A stretch of 64,000 bases of DNA from Acanthamoeba castellanii str. Neff (Eukaryota; Discosea; Longamoebia; Acanthamoebidae), in the NCBI RefSeq assembly GCF_000313135.1, contig NW_004457538.1, positions 460,124 to 524,123 of the forward strand, in the 5' to 3' direction. Position 1 is the first letter of the stretch. Each line of letters begins with the position of its first letter. A program made the position numbers and the translations under genes. Below the pieces are notes generated by a model. That model did no database searches. It was not told the origin of the DNA and saw nothing but the letters and a program-made list of their open reading frames with translations. This document shows, in pieces, positions 32,164 to 43,318 of the stretch.

Positions 32164-32254
32164 AGAGATCCTCACTTCTCGATACTGCGCTCACAACGAC
32201 GCAGAACATGGATTTCTTGATATGCAGTAAAAAGAATCGAGGAAAGAAAAGAAT

Positions 32255-32350
32255 TCCGGCTGCCCGGACTCGAACCAGGAACCGATAGATGACTACCGAG
32301 GTGAGCATCAAGACTACAGTCTACCGCGCTACCAATTGCGCCACAGCCGG
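32255..32350 (-). tRNA. tRNA-Tyr (anticodon GTA) with intron
   Basis: Acceptor CCGGCTG/CAGCCGG with discriminator A; anticodon stem GTAGA/TCTAT around CTGTAG-intron-A. The intron, about 23 nt (TCTTGATGCTCACCTCGGTA...), sits after position 37 as usual for nuclear tRNA-Tyr. T arm CCTGG-TTCGAGT-CCGGG. Identical to 39449-39544 in inverted orientation. Confidence 0.93.
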
Positions 32351-32591
32351 TTTCGTGTTGTAGATGAGGAAAATAACGAAATAGTAGTTAGCGCGCGGCG
32401 GCAACGATCGGAGCATTGTGAGTGCGTGTCTAGCTGCGCTGGCCGGGTTTTTTATGGTACAAGAAGACTGGACCGTGGCCAAAAAGGTTGCAGAAGCCAC
32501 ACATACGCGTGGTGGGGGAAAAGAGAGAAGACGAACACGGAGTAAAGGGGGGAAAAGCTTGGCGAGAGGCCAGGACGGAGAGTCGTGAAGA

Positions 32592-35500
32592 TTAGAAGGT
32601 GGCGGAAAGAGCGTCGTCGCTCTCCGACAGTGTGAGATCTCCCGAGAGGTCGGTCTGCACGCGTCAGACGGTGAGCAAAGAAACACGAAAAGAAAAAAAT
32701 GAAGCTTCGTTAAAAAAGAAAGGGAGGCCGCCGGTATGAGTACCTCCTCGCTGGCCGATACAGCCTTGAAGTCCTTGGAGATGGCCTTGAGTGCCACCAA
32801 AGGATTCTTGACGACCACCTCCGCCGGCTTGTTCTCGTCATCTGCAATCACCGCCAGATAGTATACATTAGTAACGTTACGAGTGTACGAGTGTATTGCT
32901 GTGTGTGCTGTGCGCGTGTGCGGTGGTGTGTGCGGTCGTGTGCGAGTGCGGTCAATCGTACCGACGCTGTCGTTGAGGCTGTGGATGGGCTCCTGCTCGA
33001 GCGAACGACGATGGAGCGAGTCTTCGTCCATGTACCGCACATTCTTCAGCAGGCCGGTCACTGTCATTGCGCAACACACACAAACAAACAACAAATTCAT
33101 AAGCACATGCACAGAGCCGCGCAAAGAAGAACGTCGTGTCGTGTGTCGTGGCTTCCTTTTTATAGAAGGAGGAGTACAGCAGTAATAGAAGTAGTGCGTA
33201 CCGGTGGGGTTCACCTCGATGTCGTAGGGCACCTTGCGGTAGGCCTCGAGTTCAAGGATCTGCTGGCCCAGCAGCACCATCTTCTCGAAATTGGGCAGCT
33301 CGCGCGGCACATCCGTCGGCGCCATCGGCTCTGTTTAAATAATAAATAATAAATAATAATTTATATCAATAAATAAAGGCGCAAAAGAATTTGAACGGAA
33401 GAGCGGGGAGGTACCAGACATGAGCGTCTCGCAGTTGCCGTCGTTGATGAACGTGAGATCGCGCAGGAACACCACTGCGAGAAGCGACAAAAAAACACAA
33501 AAGAAGAAGAAAAGGTTAGTCTTGTGTGCGTGTGTGGTGGTGTGTGCGGTGGTGCGTGTGCGGTACCGAGGTAGGGGATGATGGGCTGCTTGTCCTTGTT
33601 CTCGGCCAGGATCTGGCGGTAGTACTTGAAGTTGCCCAGCGGGGTCATCACCTGCTCCATGCTCGCGAACAGCTCCGTGTACTTGACCGGGATCCGGCTC
33701 CACACCCGCTTTAATCGGCTCACCGACGAGCAGTTGAGGCCTACATGATTTGAATTGATTGTTGATTGGTTGGTTGTTAACATCAGGCCGAGCGCGATTG
33801 GTTGGTGTCGTTTGGCGAGGGGCCAATGAGCAAGCGAGCGTGGGTTGCGAGGCGGTGGTACCAGACATCACAGCCATGAGAGACTGGAAGTTGTTCATGC
33901 GGTAGAGGTGGTGCAGAACTCTGATGTACTGCTTCACCATCATCACTTGGTCCTGTACGGAAAAGAAGAGAACAATGTAAGTAAATAAATACACAAATAC
34001 ACAAATACAGATATGAGAGCTAAATCGTCATAATTCAATATAATAATTAGGAATAGGTACCATGAGGGAGTTGGCGAGGATGATGTCGGTGGCCACCATG
34101 CCCGACCACATGTTGAACTGTCGGGCCAGGCTGGTGAGCGTGGGCGCGACCTCTTCCTTGTTCGGCTTGGTCCAGTTGGAGAGAAGCATCTCTTCGGGCT
34201 GAATCTCAGCGAAGCAGGCTGCGTCGAGGAACGACATTTGCTGGGCGATAACCTACAATAGAGCCATCATTGCACACGCACGACACGACACGACACGACA
34301 CACAGTTAGGCAGACAAGTAGCGAGAGGCCTCTCTATGACGAAAGCTGGGAACGAACCCTGGGCGAGTGGACGTGGAGGGACCCGGTGAGCATGGAAGGC
34401 GCGGAAATGGGGATGATCTCGCTCGAGGAGAGGGACAGGCCCGAGGCCGTCGGGGCGTGGATGGGCACCTCCACCGACGAGAAGTCTTTGTCGAATCGGC
34501 CCGAGCCCATCGAGCTCACGGAGTCGCTCCTGCTGGAGGCGCGCGTCAGTGTTTGAGAAGAGCGAAGAACGAAACACGAAGAAGAACGAAGGACGAAGAG
34601 CCGGGAGGGGAGGGTACCTGCTGTCGGAGCCCTCGGCCTCCTTCGCCTTGGCCGCCGCAGCCGCAGCCGAGGTGTCGTCTCGCTGTGTCGCACAGGGCGG
34701 AAGAGAAGTGGTGAGATTGAGAATTGAAGAAAGAAGAACTGATGGAAGCGAGAGTGGGTGGTCGGGCGCCATGTACCTTCCTCATGAAGAGAAGCTTGAA
34801 CTGGTTGGCCTCTTCGGCGGGCAACGATTTGATGAACTTGGTCAGTTTCTGTGTTCGGCATCCAACACAACACACGTGTTAGTCTTTAGGTCCAGCCCAA
34901 AAATAAAAGAGTAAATAAATAAACAATTAATAAAATAAATAAACAATAAATAAAAATAAAAATACCTTGAACAGGGTCTTGTCGCCGTTCTCGGTGAAGT
35001 CCTTGTACGAGAACCGTCGAATCCATTCGACCAACAGGTCGAGGGTCCTGGGAGAGTTGGGAGTTGCGTGGTGAGTCGGCCGCACCACATTGCGCAATGC
35101 ATGTGTCCACCGAAGGGGAGGATACGGTACTTCTTGCGGAGGTCGACCTTCATGATGAGCGGCATCTTGTCCTTCTCTTCGATGATGTGGAACACTCTCA
35201 TGAGCGCTGCCCACAGGTCGGCCGGTGTGCCTGGAATTAAAAAAAAACATATTAGCGATATATTATCATTTATAATTCCCATCTATATCATTTGAAGTCC
35301 CGCGCAATTGGAGGATAGTTGGAAAGCAGATCGGAAGGCTTTAAAAGGGAGTGAAAGCGATCCCCGTTGCTTGGAATTGATCCAGGTCGTTCACGGCGCA
35401 AGATAATAAGATCTTATTAACAAATAACGAATAAAGATCTTTTACGAATAAATAAAGATAAAAAAGAAAGGGGAGAAGCGCCGAGAGATACGCACCGTAG

Positions 35501-36907
35501 GCGCGGAATGTGATGAGGAAGGAGGAGACATGTTCGTTGACGTTGTTGAAGATGATCCACTTCACGATCTCCTCGAATGTGCCAGCGCGCAGCTGGGGCC
35601 TTCCCTCCACCTGCACACCACACCATCACCACATCGCCGTGGTGAGTGCCTGCGTGGCGTGCGAAAAGGAAGCCCGAAGCGATTGCCGGGCGCCGCCGTA
35701 CGATTTCGATGAGCACGTCGTTGGACCGCTTGCCTCGTCCCGTCTGACGCTCCTGCTCCTTCTGCAGGTGGGCGATGAGGTGGCGGTCATGATGGAGAAG
35801 AAGGTCATTGTTAAGTGAGTGTGACTTGCACAGCCTACAGCGGAGAGAGCGGCGGCGTTGGTCGGAAGGCGATGTATGTACCTGTCGCAGGCCCTCCAGC
35901 TCCTCCACGGCGGGCACTTCGCCGCTCTCTCCGCTGTAGGCCGCCGGGACTGCCCAACAACAAAAAAGGGAATCGAAAAATAAATATAAATAAATAAGAA
36001 TGAAACGTTTTGATAAGAAAACAAAACCAATAAGTAAGAATAAGTACGTTCGAAAGAAAAGGCATTCATATAAGAATAATGGTTACATGTAGAACAAAAA
36101 GAATAAGAATAATTACACGTAGAAGAATAAATCAGAATCGGTAAAATTAAGAGAAGAAGATTTACCTGTGTAGCTGCAGGTGCCCTTCTCCTTGAACAGC
36201 TCGAGAGCCGCCATCTGCGCCTTTCGTCGGGTGTCCTCCTCCGCAGCCGCCGTCTTCTTGGCCGCATCATCGCCGCCACCGCCCTTGCCCTTCCCGAAGC
36301 GCGACAAGAGGCCGCCGCTGCCCATCTTGGTCGGCGTCGACGGCTGCCGGCCGCCGCCGCGGCGCGGGCTCAGCTGCCCTGCGGCGGTGCCCCCGTCTTC
36401 GCTGTTGCTGTCGCTGCTGTGGTTGCTATTGATGTCGACAGGCCCAGGCACCGGTACCACCTCGTCGTCGTCGTCGACCACGCCGGCCGTCTCGGCGCCG
36501 TTGGCGAAGAAGGAGGGCGACGACGTGGAGAACTTCTTGTCCTTCTCGCCCCCGAGCTTCGGTGACGTCAGCTTCTTCTTGCTGCTGCTGCTGCTCTCCT
36601 TCTTGTCCTTCTTGCTGCTCTTCTTGCTGCTCTCCGAGCTGTCGTTCGAGTCGCTGCGGGTGAGCGTCACGCGCCGGCCGTGGGCCGACACGCCGCGCAT
36701 CGAAGTGGTCCGCGCGGGCGAACCCGCCGGCGACCCGGCCGGCGACGAAGCCGCAGCTGCGTCTTCCTTGGCGGCGGCGGTGGTGCTGCTGTGCTGTTCG
36801 GCGAGCTTGGCCTCCCACATGGCCAACCCGGAGGTGGGGGTCGACGCGTTCTTGTTGGTGTCGCTGGCCTTCAGCGACTTCTTCTTGAGCTTGCTCGCCA
36901 GCTTCAT
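32592..36907 (-). CDS. Ras guanine-nucleotide exchange factor (RasGEF_N + RasGEF)
   Basis: About 17 exons. Exon 1 (36907-36166) encodes a long Ser/Lys/Pro-rich, low-complexity N-terminus with a poly-Ser/Lys tract. The RasGEF_N (REM) region follows: RPQLRAGTFEEIVKWIIFNN and VSSFLITFRAYG, then TPADLWAALMRVFHIIEEKD, LLVEWIRRFSYKDFTENGDK. The catalytic Cdc25 domain reads QQMSFLDAACFAEIQPEEML, PTLTSLARQFNMWSGMVATD, YIRVLHHLYRMNNFQSLMAV, SRLKRVWSRIPVKYTELF, VFLRDLTFINDGN, ELPNFEKMVLLGQQILELEA. The last exon ends DALSATF and TAA at 32592. Such proteins load GTP on Ras-type GTPases at membranes. Two GTPase fusions lie in the same window, though nothing in the sequence pairs them with this GEF. The exon order and phases agree throughout. 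Confidence 0.85.
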
Positions 36908-38106
36908 CTTTGTGTGTTTTGATGTGTGTTGTGTTGTTGTTGTTTTTTTTCTGCTTCTTCTTCTTCGTTCACCTCCGCCTCGTGTCTGAATGAAGCGTGA
37001 GAGAGACGTTGGGTTGGTCAGTCTCGCGGAGCTTGTGGCCGTTGGACAACATTACGCAACAAAAACATCAAAGTAGGACTAAAAATCACACCAATGGGCG
37101 CGTGCGGCAAAACAAGCGGCCACACCAAGTCAGGGGCGTAAAAATATGAACCCACTCGCGAACGAGACCACAAGGAGGTCAGATTAGAAAAGAAGTAGAA
37201 GAAGAAGAAATAAATAAACACAAAATGAAAGTAACAAGAGGGGAATTAAAAGGCCCTTTTGGCGGACGAACAAGAGATAAATGACAAATAAGAAAAATGG
37301 ACCATATTTGTGGTTTGTTGCGTCTAATGTGTGCGATGGTCCAATGGGAGAACGTAGCAAGGCAGATAAAGATTAAGAAAACACACCAAAAGAGCCCACG
37401 AATGGCGAACACGAAAATGGAGAAGGACAAGACAAAGTTGTCCGTACCGCAAGGGGGCGGCGGCTTGTTGTTCTGCTTCACGTGCACCTGGGGTGGTTGT
37501 GCTTGTTGTTCTCCTTACGAACTCCAAAGCCCCTCTCGAGAGGTACAATGACGTCCGTCAGGTCCGGTCTTGACAAGAAGAGGCGCCGTGGGACTTCGGC
37601 CGTCCTGGTCTGGTTGGTGATGTTGGTTGACGCGTCGCCGACCTCGAGTTTACTCTCTGCCGCGGCTCGTATGAATCGGGTCCTAACGGAATATCCCTTG
37701 CTCTCTTCTCTCTTCCTTCTCTCTTCTCCTTCCCGTTTCGCTGCCTGCCTTCTTCGCTTTCTCTCTTTGTGGAAAGTGCGGACAAAAGAAAGAAGCGTTG
37801 TGTGTGCGTGTTGTTGTCTTCACTTCAAGCTTGCGAAACGACGATTATAGCACTCGGCCCCCCGTATCCTCCCCGCGTAGTCTTGAGCGGCTTGGGCCGA
37901 CCCTACGGTGACGCGAGTGCGGTCTTGAAAAACCTTGATCGGTGCGCCGAGATTGGCTAGCTCGCCTTCCCATTGGCCCGCCGTATATCACCTAGGAGCG
38001 TGGTTGGTTGCTCGGCTCCTTAAACTCCGGCCCAAGAAAATACCCAAAATAATTAGGATAACTAAAATCACATTATCGAAAAGGAGAAATAAAGAACAAA
38101 CATTAG
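36908..38106. other. intergenic between divergent genes
   Basis: The RasGEF and the RWD-domain gene are transcribed away from each other, so both promoters should lie here. Pyrimidine-rich tracts occur at 36930-36980 and 37690-37760. No coding region is supported; the longest plus-strand frame (37482-37850) lacks domain signs. Confidence 0.45.
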
Positions 38107-39382
38107 ATGGACGTGGCCGCTGGTGCGGGGGCGGAGGAGGTCGAAGTGGTGGGCGCTATGTTCCCGGGACCCGACGGCGAGCCGCCTCCGGGTGTGACCG
38201 CTGCCGCTGCCGCGCTGCGCAGCCGTCAGCCCGCCGCCTTCTCGCTTCGCCTTCCTCTCCAGCCTTCAGTACACTGCCCCCAATCATTTCCTTTTCAATT
38301 TCTTTCTTTTTTTGTGCTTGCCATGAAACGCTCGGCGGCTACTTTGCCGTCAACGAAGGAACAAACAAACAAACGAACACCATCACCCCGAGGACACAGG
38401 GCCTGTACGTATGATAGCCCACTCACTTTTATCGACACAACCACCAGGCGGAGGCAGATGACGACCAGGCGGAGGTCACGATCGAACTCTACTGCGCGCT
38501 GCCAGCGACCTATCCCATTCAGCCGCCGCAATTCGCCGTACGCGGGGCCGAACACGAACACCACCAGCTGCCGCCGGGTGGGCCGCGATCGGTCCTATCG
38601 CGAGCGGCGGCGGACGACCTACAGAGGCGCCTGGCCCTGCACGTCGACGCCCACTGCCCGGCGGGCGAGGGCCGGCTGTTCGAGGCCATCCGCTGGCTGC
38701 AGGAAAACGCCGCGGCGAGCTTCGCCTGGACCGCTCAGCCGTTGACCACCACCACCGACAAGAACGTACGTTCACGACCTCACTGCATATTTGGAAAGCG
38801 TCTCTTCGTCGCGTCGACGACCATTGGTAGATGTTATTATAAACAATAATGTCTATATAACGAACATGTATTCCTCCTTGGTGGTAGGAGGGTGGAGAGG
38901 AAGAGCGGCACTGGCTGTGGTCGCATCACATCTACGGCAAGAAGAAGCGGCGCATCATGCCGGAGTGGGCCAGCGAGCTGCGACTGCGCGGGGCCTGTCT
39001 GGCGGGCAAGCCCGGCCTCATTGTGATCGAGGGCGACTCGCAGCGCGTGCGTGAGTTCGTTAGGTACGCGTACCTCCCTGGGACTGTTCAACCACACCGC
39101 ACGTGACACACACGACACATGACACACACGGCACACGGCATGGCAATAACTTACACTGCCCTCGCGCTGGGCAGGCGAGTGCGTGCCATGCCCTGGCAGC
39201 GAATGGTGAGCAAGTTGGAGGAGAGACTACCGCAGGGAGAAGACAGCACAAAACGCTTTCCGGCGTTCAAGGAGGTCACCTTCGACGGCCTGAAGGAAAT
39301 CCTCGAGCGTCTTGGGATCGAGCACCGACTGGGCGAGGTGCTTGGCCTGAGGCACCACCCAGAAGAACAAACTGTTGAATAG
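38107..39382 (+). CDS. RWD domain protein, RWDD2-like (RWD + DUF1115)
   Basis: Four exons in phase: 38107-38268, 38448-38765, 38888-39063, 39175-39382. The RWD part has the usual start (EEVEVVGAMFPG) and core (TIELYCALPATYPIQPPQFA with the YPxxxP turn). The C-terminal domain reads HWLWSHHIYGKKKRRIMPEW, LAGKPGLIVIEGDSQRVREF and VRAMPWQRMVSKLEERLP, matching DUF1115 of RWDD2A/B. RWDD2 proteins are conserved but of unknown function; RWD folds usually mediate protein contacts, for example in the ubiquitin system. Complete start and TAG stop. The upstream intron (38269-38447) is pyrimidine-rich. Confidence 0.82.
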
Positions 39383-39448
39383 TGAGTAAGGCTTGTTTTT
39401 CCCCTCCGCTCGACTACTATTTCGTTATTTTGCTCTCATCCACAGAAA

Positions 39449-39544
39449 CCGGCTGTGGCGCAATTGGTAGCGCGGTAGACTGTAGTCTTGATGCTCACCT
39501 CGGTAGTCATCTATCGGTTCCTGGTTCGAGTCCGGGCAGCCGGA
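39449..39544 (+). tRNA. tRNA-Tyr (anticodon GTA) with intron
   Basis: Identical to the gene at 32255-32350 including the intron; GTAGACTGTAG...intron...ATCTAT anticodon arm. It follows the RWDD2-like stop by 66 bp and lies next to carrier copy B, as the other lies next to copy A. Confidence 0.93.
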
Positions 39545-39716
39545 ATTCTTTTCTTTTCCCTCTTCTATCTACTGCATATCAAGAAATCCATGTTAAAAAA
39601 ACTAATCTCGGTGAGTGCGAGAGGAGAACGAAGAATGATGTGACTGACAGGCGTGGGTGGCTTAAGGCCTGGGTCCGAAAGCAGGTTTTTTTGTTGTTAC
39701 GTTGTGAGGCTCTTCT

Positions 39717-40888
39717 TCACATGAGCTCGTTGATGATCAGGAGGCTGAAGAGGGGCAGGTCGCGGTAGAAGCCGCTCAGGCCTTCGCTCGCCCAGATGTG
39801 CCGCACGCACTCCACCACCGATCCAAAGCGGCCCGGCTCGGCCAGCATGCGATGGCACACGATCGCCGCCGGCACCTGCATGCCCACTGTATATACCACC
39901 ACCACCGCCACCACCACCGGTGAGCAGCGGTGGCGCCAGTTGCGGGGGTCGTATCTGGGCGTACCAAGGACAAGGCTGGAGAGCCAGGAGCCGACCGTGC
40001 CAATGGCCCAAAGCCGAGCGCGGTCCACGATCACCCTGGCGGTGGACCGTTCCTCCCTTTCCTATTCCCCAATAGAGCCATTATTTCTCGTTATTGACAG
40101 ATTAGGTGAGTGTCGAGTGTCGTATGCGGCCGGAGGTGCATGTACGTCGTAGAAATCGGGGTCGTCTTGGTGGTTCTTGACGTCGCTGGCGAGCCATCCC
40201 AGCGGTTCGCAACCAATGCCCGTCACCGAGGTCACCGCATCGGCCAGCCGCACTCTGCACCCCCCCCCCACATCCACCACGTGCGAAGAAGATGGCTGCC
40301 TGTCAGCACAGTGTTGCGTGTGCGTGTGCGTGTGCGTGTGCGTAGGTTTGACGTACTTGAGTACGTTCAGAGCCAGTAACTCGAAATACTTGGCCGGCAG
40401 GGCACGCCAGTGGAGCCTGCCGAGGCTGGTGAACGGCACCAGGCTGCCCCAGCCTCTCCTGAATATCATTGTTGCGGTTGCGGGCCAGAAATGGTGAGCG
40501 TTGTGTATGTGTGCGTGTGCGTGTGCGCGTGTGCGTGTGCGAGAGAGAGAGAGAGAGATCACGATCGTGGTCACGGTACCAGTTGTCGGTGTGGAGCTGC
40601 CAGGTGAGGATGGAGAGCGGGAACGCGATGACGGTGCCCGCGACGTTGCCCCATAGCGAACTAAAGAGGCTGGGGCTCTCCATGTTCCCCGGCTGCTGCC
40701 CTGGGGGCGCTCGGAAAGCTGGTGGCACGCCACACGCCACACGCCACACGCCACACAGGTCGCGGGTGAGCAGTTGAGGAGGCGAAGCAGAAGTTGGCTG
40801 GCAATTGACAGGTGTGAAGGTGGGGAGTACCATCGAGCGTGAGGCTCACGGCCAGGCCCGCGTAAAGAGCGGTGAGCAACTCCAGCAT
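39717..40888 (-). CDS. mitochondrial-carrier-like protein, copy B
   Basis: Five exons from the ATG at 40888 read MLELLTALYAGLAVSLTLD; ESPSLFSSLWGNVAGTVIAF; RGWGSLVPFTSLGRLHWRAL; DAVTSVTGIGCEPLGWLASD; RLWAIGTVGSWLSSLVLG-MQVPAAIVCHRMLAE; HIWASEGLSGFYRDLPLFSL, ending NELM and TGA at 39717. Phases agree at each junction. The C-terminal pattern fits a mitochondrial carrier repeat (G..GFYRDL), and the hydrophobic segments are spaced as membrane helices, but the canonical PxDxxK motifs are not clear, so a divergent member (MTCH-like or SLC25A46-like) is likely. More 5' exons may exist between 41000 and 41490 on the same strand (TEEETPPIAMFAVPPVYSIV, SNAWNAWVRAINRPP), but a phase mismatch near 41020 stops me joining them. 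Confidence 0.62.
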
Positions 40889-40974
40889 ATCCGTGCCCCT
40901 GCAAGAGCCCACGATCGTGATAAGTCACACAAGCCCACACGACACACGACACACGCCGCACGCCGCAACACACA

Positions 40975-41490
40975 AGGTTGAGCAGAGGCACGTTACACGA
41001 GCAGAGCAAAGCGCTTCCAGCTACGGTTGCTGATAACCGCCTCGGCCTGCCGTTAAAAGTAATAAATAAATTTTGTTTTGCAATAAATTAATAAATTAAT
41101 TATAAATAAATAAAGAAAACGAACAAGGGAACTAAAGGGTGCGGTGCCTTGAAATCTTTCAAGGGCGAGCCGACAACACGGTCCCACCCCGACGCCGACG
41201 GCGTTGGCGGACGATTGATCGCGCGCACCCACGCGTTCCAGGCGTTAGAGTAGGACAGCATGACTGGCCAACACCGCAACAAAGTGTGAGGCTCGCCGCC
41301 CAATAGGCCAACAGTAAAAACAAAGTAGTGGGGGGAGCGAACGGGGGCAGTAAAGCACGCCACAAACGATCGAGTAGACAGGCGGCACGGCGAACATGGC
41401 TATGGGTGGCGTCTCCTCTTCCGTCACCGGCCGCTGCTGGCTGCCGCCCGCGCCTCCTGGTGCTGCCGTCCGAACCATGATCTTATATCT
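40975..41490 (-). other. possible 5' exons of carrier copy B
   Basis: CpG-rich, codon-like minus-strand pieces: GSQQRPVTEEETPPIAMFAV (41400-41470), RAINRPPTPSASGWDRVVGS (41160-41230), AEAVISNRSWKRFALL (41000-41050). This is the intact relative of the CpG-poor blocks at 11.7-12.0 and 14.6-14.9 kb. Confidence 0.4.
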
Positions 41491-41629
41491 ATTGTGCCAA
41501 ACAAGAAACAGTGCCGCAGAAAATATGATTGTGTTGCCCAATTCCAGGCATTACAAAGAAATTAAGAAATATCGCCAGACAGGGGCCTCTATCCTTCGCG
41601 ACAAGGCCGCGAGAAGGGTGGCAAACCAA

Positions 41630-41701
41630 TCCGCTGTGGTGTAGTCGGTAACATTTATGGTTCTCACCCATGCGCCCCGGGTTCGATTCCCGGCAGCGGA
41701 A
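41630..41701 (+). tRNA. tRNA-Glu (anticodon CTC)
   Basis: Same sequence and cloverleaf as 9029-9100; acceptor TCCGCTG/CAGCGGA, anticodon loop TTCTCAC. Confidence 0.93.
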
Positions 41702-41823
41702 CATTCTTTTATGTTGCCTTTTGTTGTTGGCTCCAGGCACCTTGCGCCGATATATCGGCCTAAAAAGAAGCGGGTGGAGGATCTCCTTGGCAGATTCGCG
41801 CCGAAAAAGAAAACAAAGAAGCA

Positions 41824-41895
41824 AGGCCTGTGGCCCAATGGAAAGGCGTCTGACTACGAATCAGGAGATTCTGGGTTCGACCCCCAGCAGGCCTG
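41824..41895 (+). tRNA. tRNA-Arg (anticodon ACG)
   Basis: Same sequence and cloverleaf as 8053-8124, lying 122 bp after tRNA-Glu. Confidence 0.93.
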
Positions 41896-41973
41896 AAGCT
41901 GCATCTTTTTGGTCATTCTGGTACCCGCTTCAACACCACAGGAGACTTTTTTGTCATTTCAAAGCCGCAAGAG

Positions 41974-43242
41974 ATGGAACAGCAGGCTCCTCGTGTGCGG
42001 TTGCTCACCCAGAACATGAATATCCATCACTTTGTTGGCCACTCTTATCCCAACCGTGAAGCCCGGGTGAATGGTGTTCTGCCCCCCCCCCGCACCACAC
42101 AGTCCCTTCTTCTTCTTTTTCTTTCTTTTTTTTCACACCGCCATGTGCTGTTGTGGCGTGTGCAGGTCTGCTGGCACACGTGGACGAGTTCGATGTGGTG
42201 ATGCTGCAGGAGCTGTTCAAGTTTCATGTGCCTGGTGGTGCTGTTGGCGAATGGCGTGATCGTGTGGTCGCCCGCTGGCCACACCACCACCAGGCCAGCC
42301 ACGCCCCGCCCCACTGGTTTCAACAGGACACTGGTAACTGTTAGCTTGAGTCCCACCACCCATCGCTCGGTCTGTGCTGTTCCACGCACTAACCACCCAC
42401 CATCCACCCTCCGCACAACACAGGACTGTTGATCTTGAGCAAGCACCCCATCGTCTCCTCCAAGACCATCTTCTTCAAGGAGCGCAGTGTTGCAGTATGT
42501 CACCACAGGAAACATCAGCGCCAGCGGGTGTCCATGTCACTCATCACTTGTATTGGATGGTGTGTCGTGTCGTGTCGTGTCGTGTCGTGGTGTGTGTGTG
42601 TGTGTGTGTGTCATGTGTCGTACCATGTGTGGTGTGTGGTGTGTTGCGGGACAGGAAATGGTCTCGCTCAAGGGCGCACTGATGACCAAGCTCAGGCTGA
42701 GCGACGAGGGACCGCACCTCGTCGTTATCACCGCCCACCTCGACGCCCACAGCCTTGACATCCGGCTGGCACAGCTCAAACAGATCATGACCGAGCTGGT
42801 TCACAAAGTTCGCTCCTTCGCAGTGCTCTGAGCGTGTCGTGTGCGTCGCGTGCTGTGTTGCATGCGTTTCGTGTCGTGTCATGTGCGTGTGCGTGTTGTG
42901 TGGTGTTGTGTCGTGTGCGTGTCGTGTCGTGTCGTGTCACTCATTGCAGATGTGCAGGAGTTGGCCGAGGACGAAGAGGCGCGCATTGTGTTGGGCGGCG
43001 ACCTCAACATCGACAGCATTCACCACGCGGAGGCGTGGGAGGCCGCCAAGGGGATCCTCCACCCGCTCGAGAGCGCCGTGGACAAGGGCGCCTACCGCGG
43101 CCCCGAGGGCGGCCGGCCCTACCCAGTCACCCACCACAAGTGGGACGTGTGCCTAGACCACATCTTCGTGCACGGCGTGGCTGTCGACGCCAACTCGCTC
43201 CAGCTCCACAAGTGGCCCGCCGTCTTCGCCACTCCACCTTAA
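41974..43242 (+). CDS. endonuclease/exonuclease/phosphatase fold, neutral-sphingomyelinase-like
   Basis: Five exons fit in phase from ATG 41974. Key blocks: RVRLLTQNMN (Mg-site Asn), DEFDVVMLQELFKF (metal Glu), GLLILSKHPIVSSKTIFF, LVVITAHLDAH, RIVLGGDLNID (D-x-N), HKWDVCLDHIFVHG. These are the EEP-fold motifs in the order seen in neutral sphingomyelinases, which cleave sphingomyelin or related phosphosphingolipids at membranes. The third and fourth exons are joined across an intron at about 42496-42655 full of GTGTC repeats. The frame ends ATPP-TAA without the C-terminal SDH catalytic motif; the +1 frame there reads HSTLIF, so a small indel may have cut the end. A fragment of this gene lies at 30890-30990. 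Confidence 0.68.
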
Positions 43243-43318
43243 TCTTTCGTACGTTGCCATCGATGTCTTCGCGTTGTTGTGCTGCCTTTTCACCACAGAG
43301 GCATTTTTTTCCCACCAG

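Noticed and set aside
36180..36989. 269-residue plus-strand Ser/Leu-rich ORF opposite RasGEF exon 1
   Set aside because: Shadow of the Ser/Lys-rich minus-strand exon, which connects in phase to the RasGEF domains.
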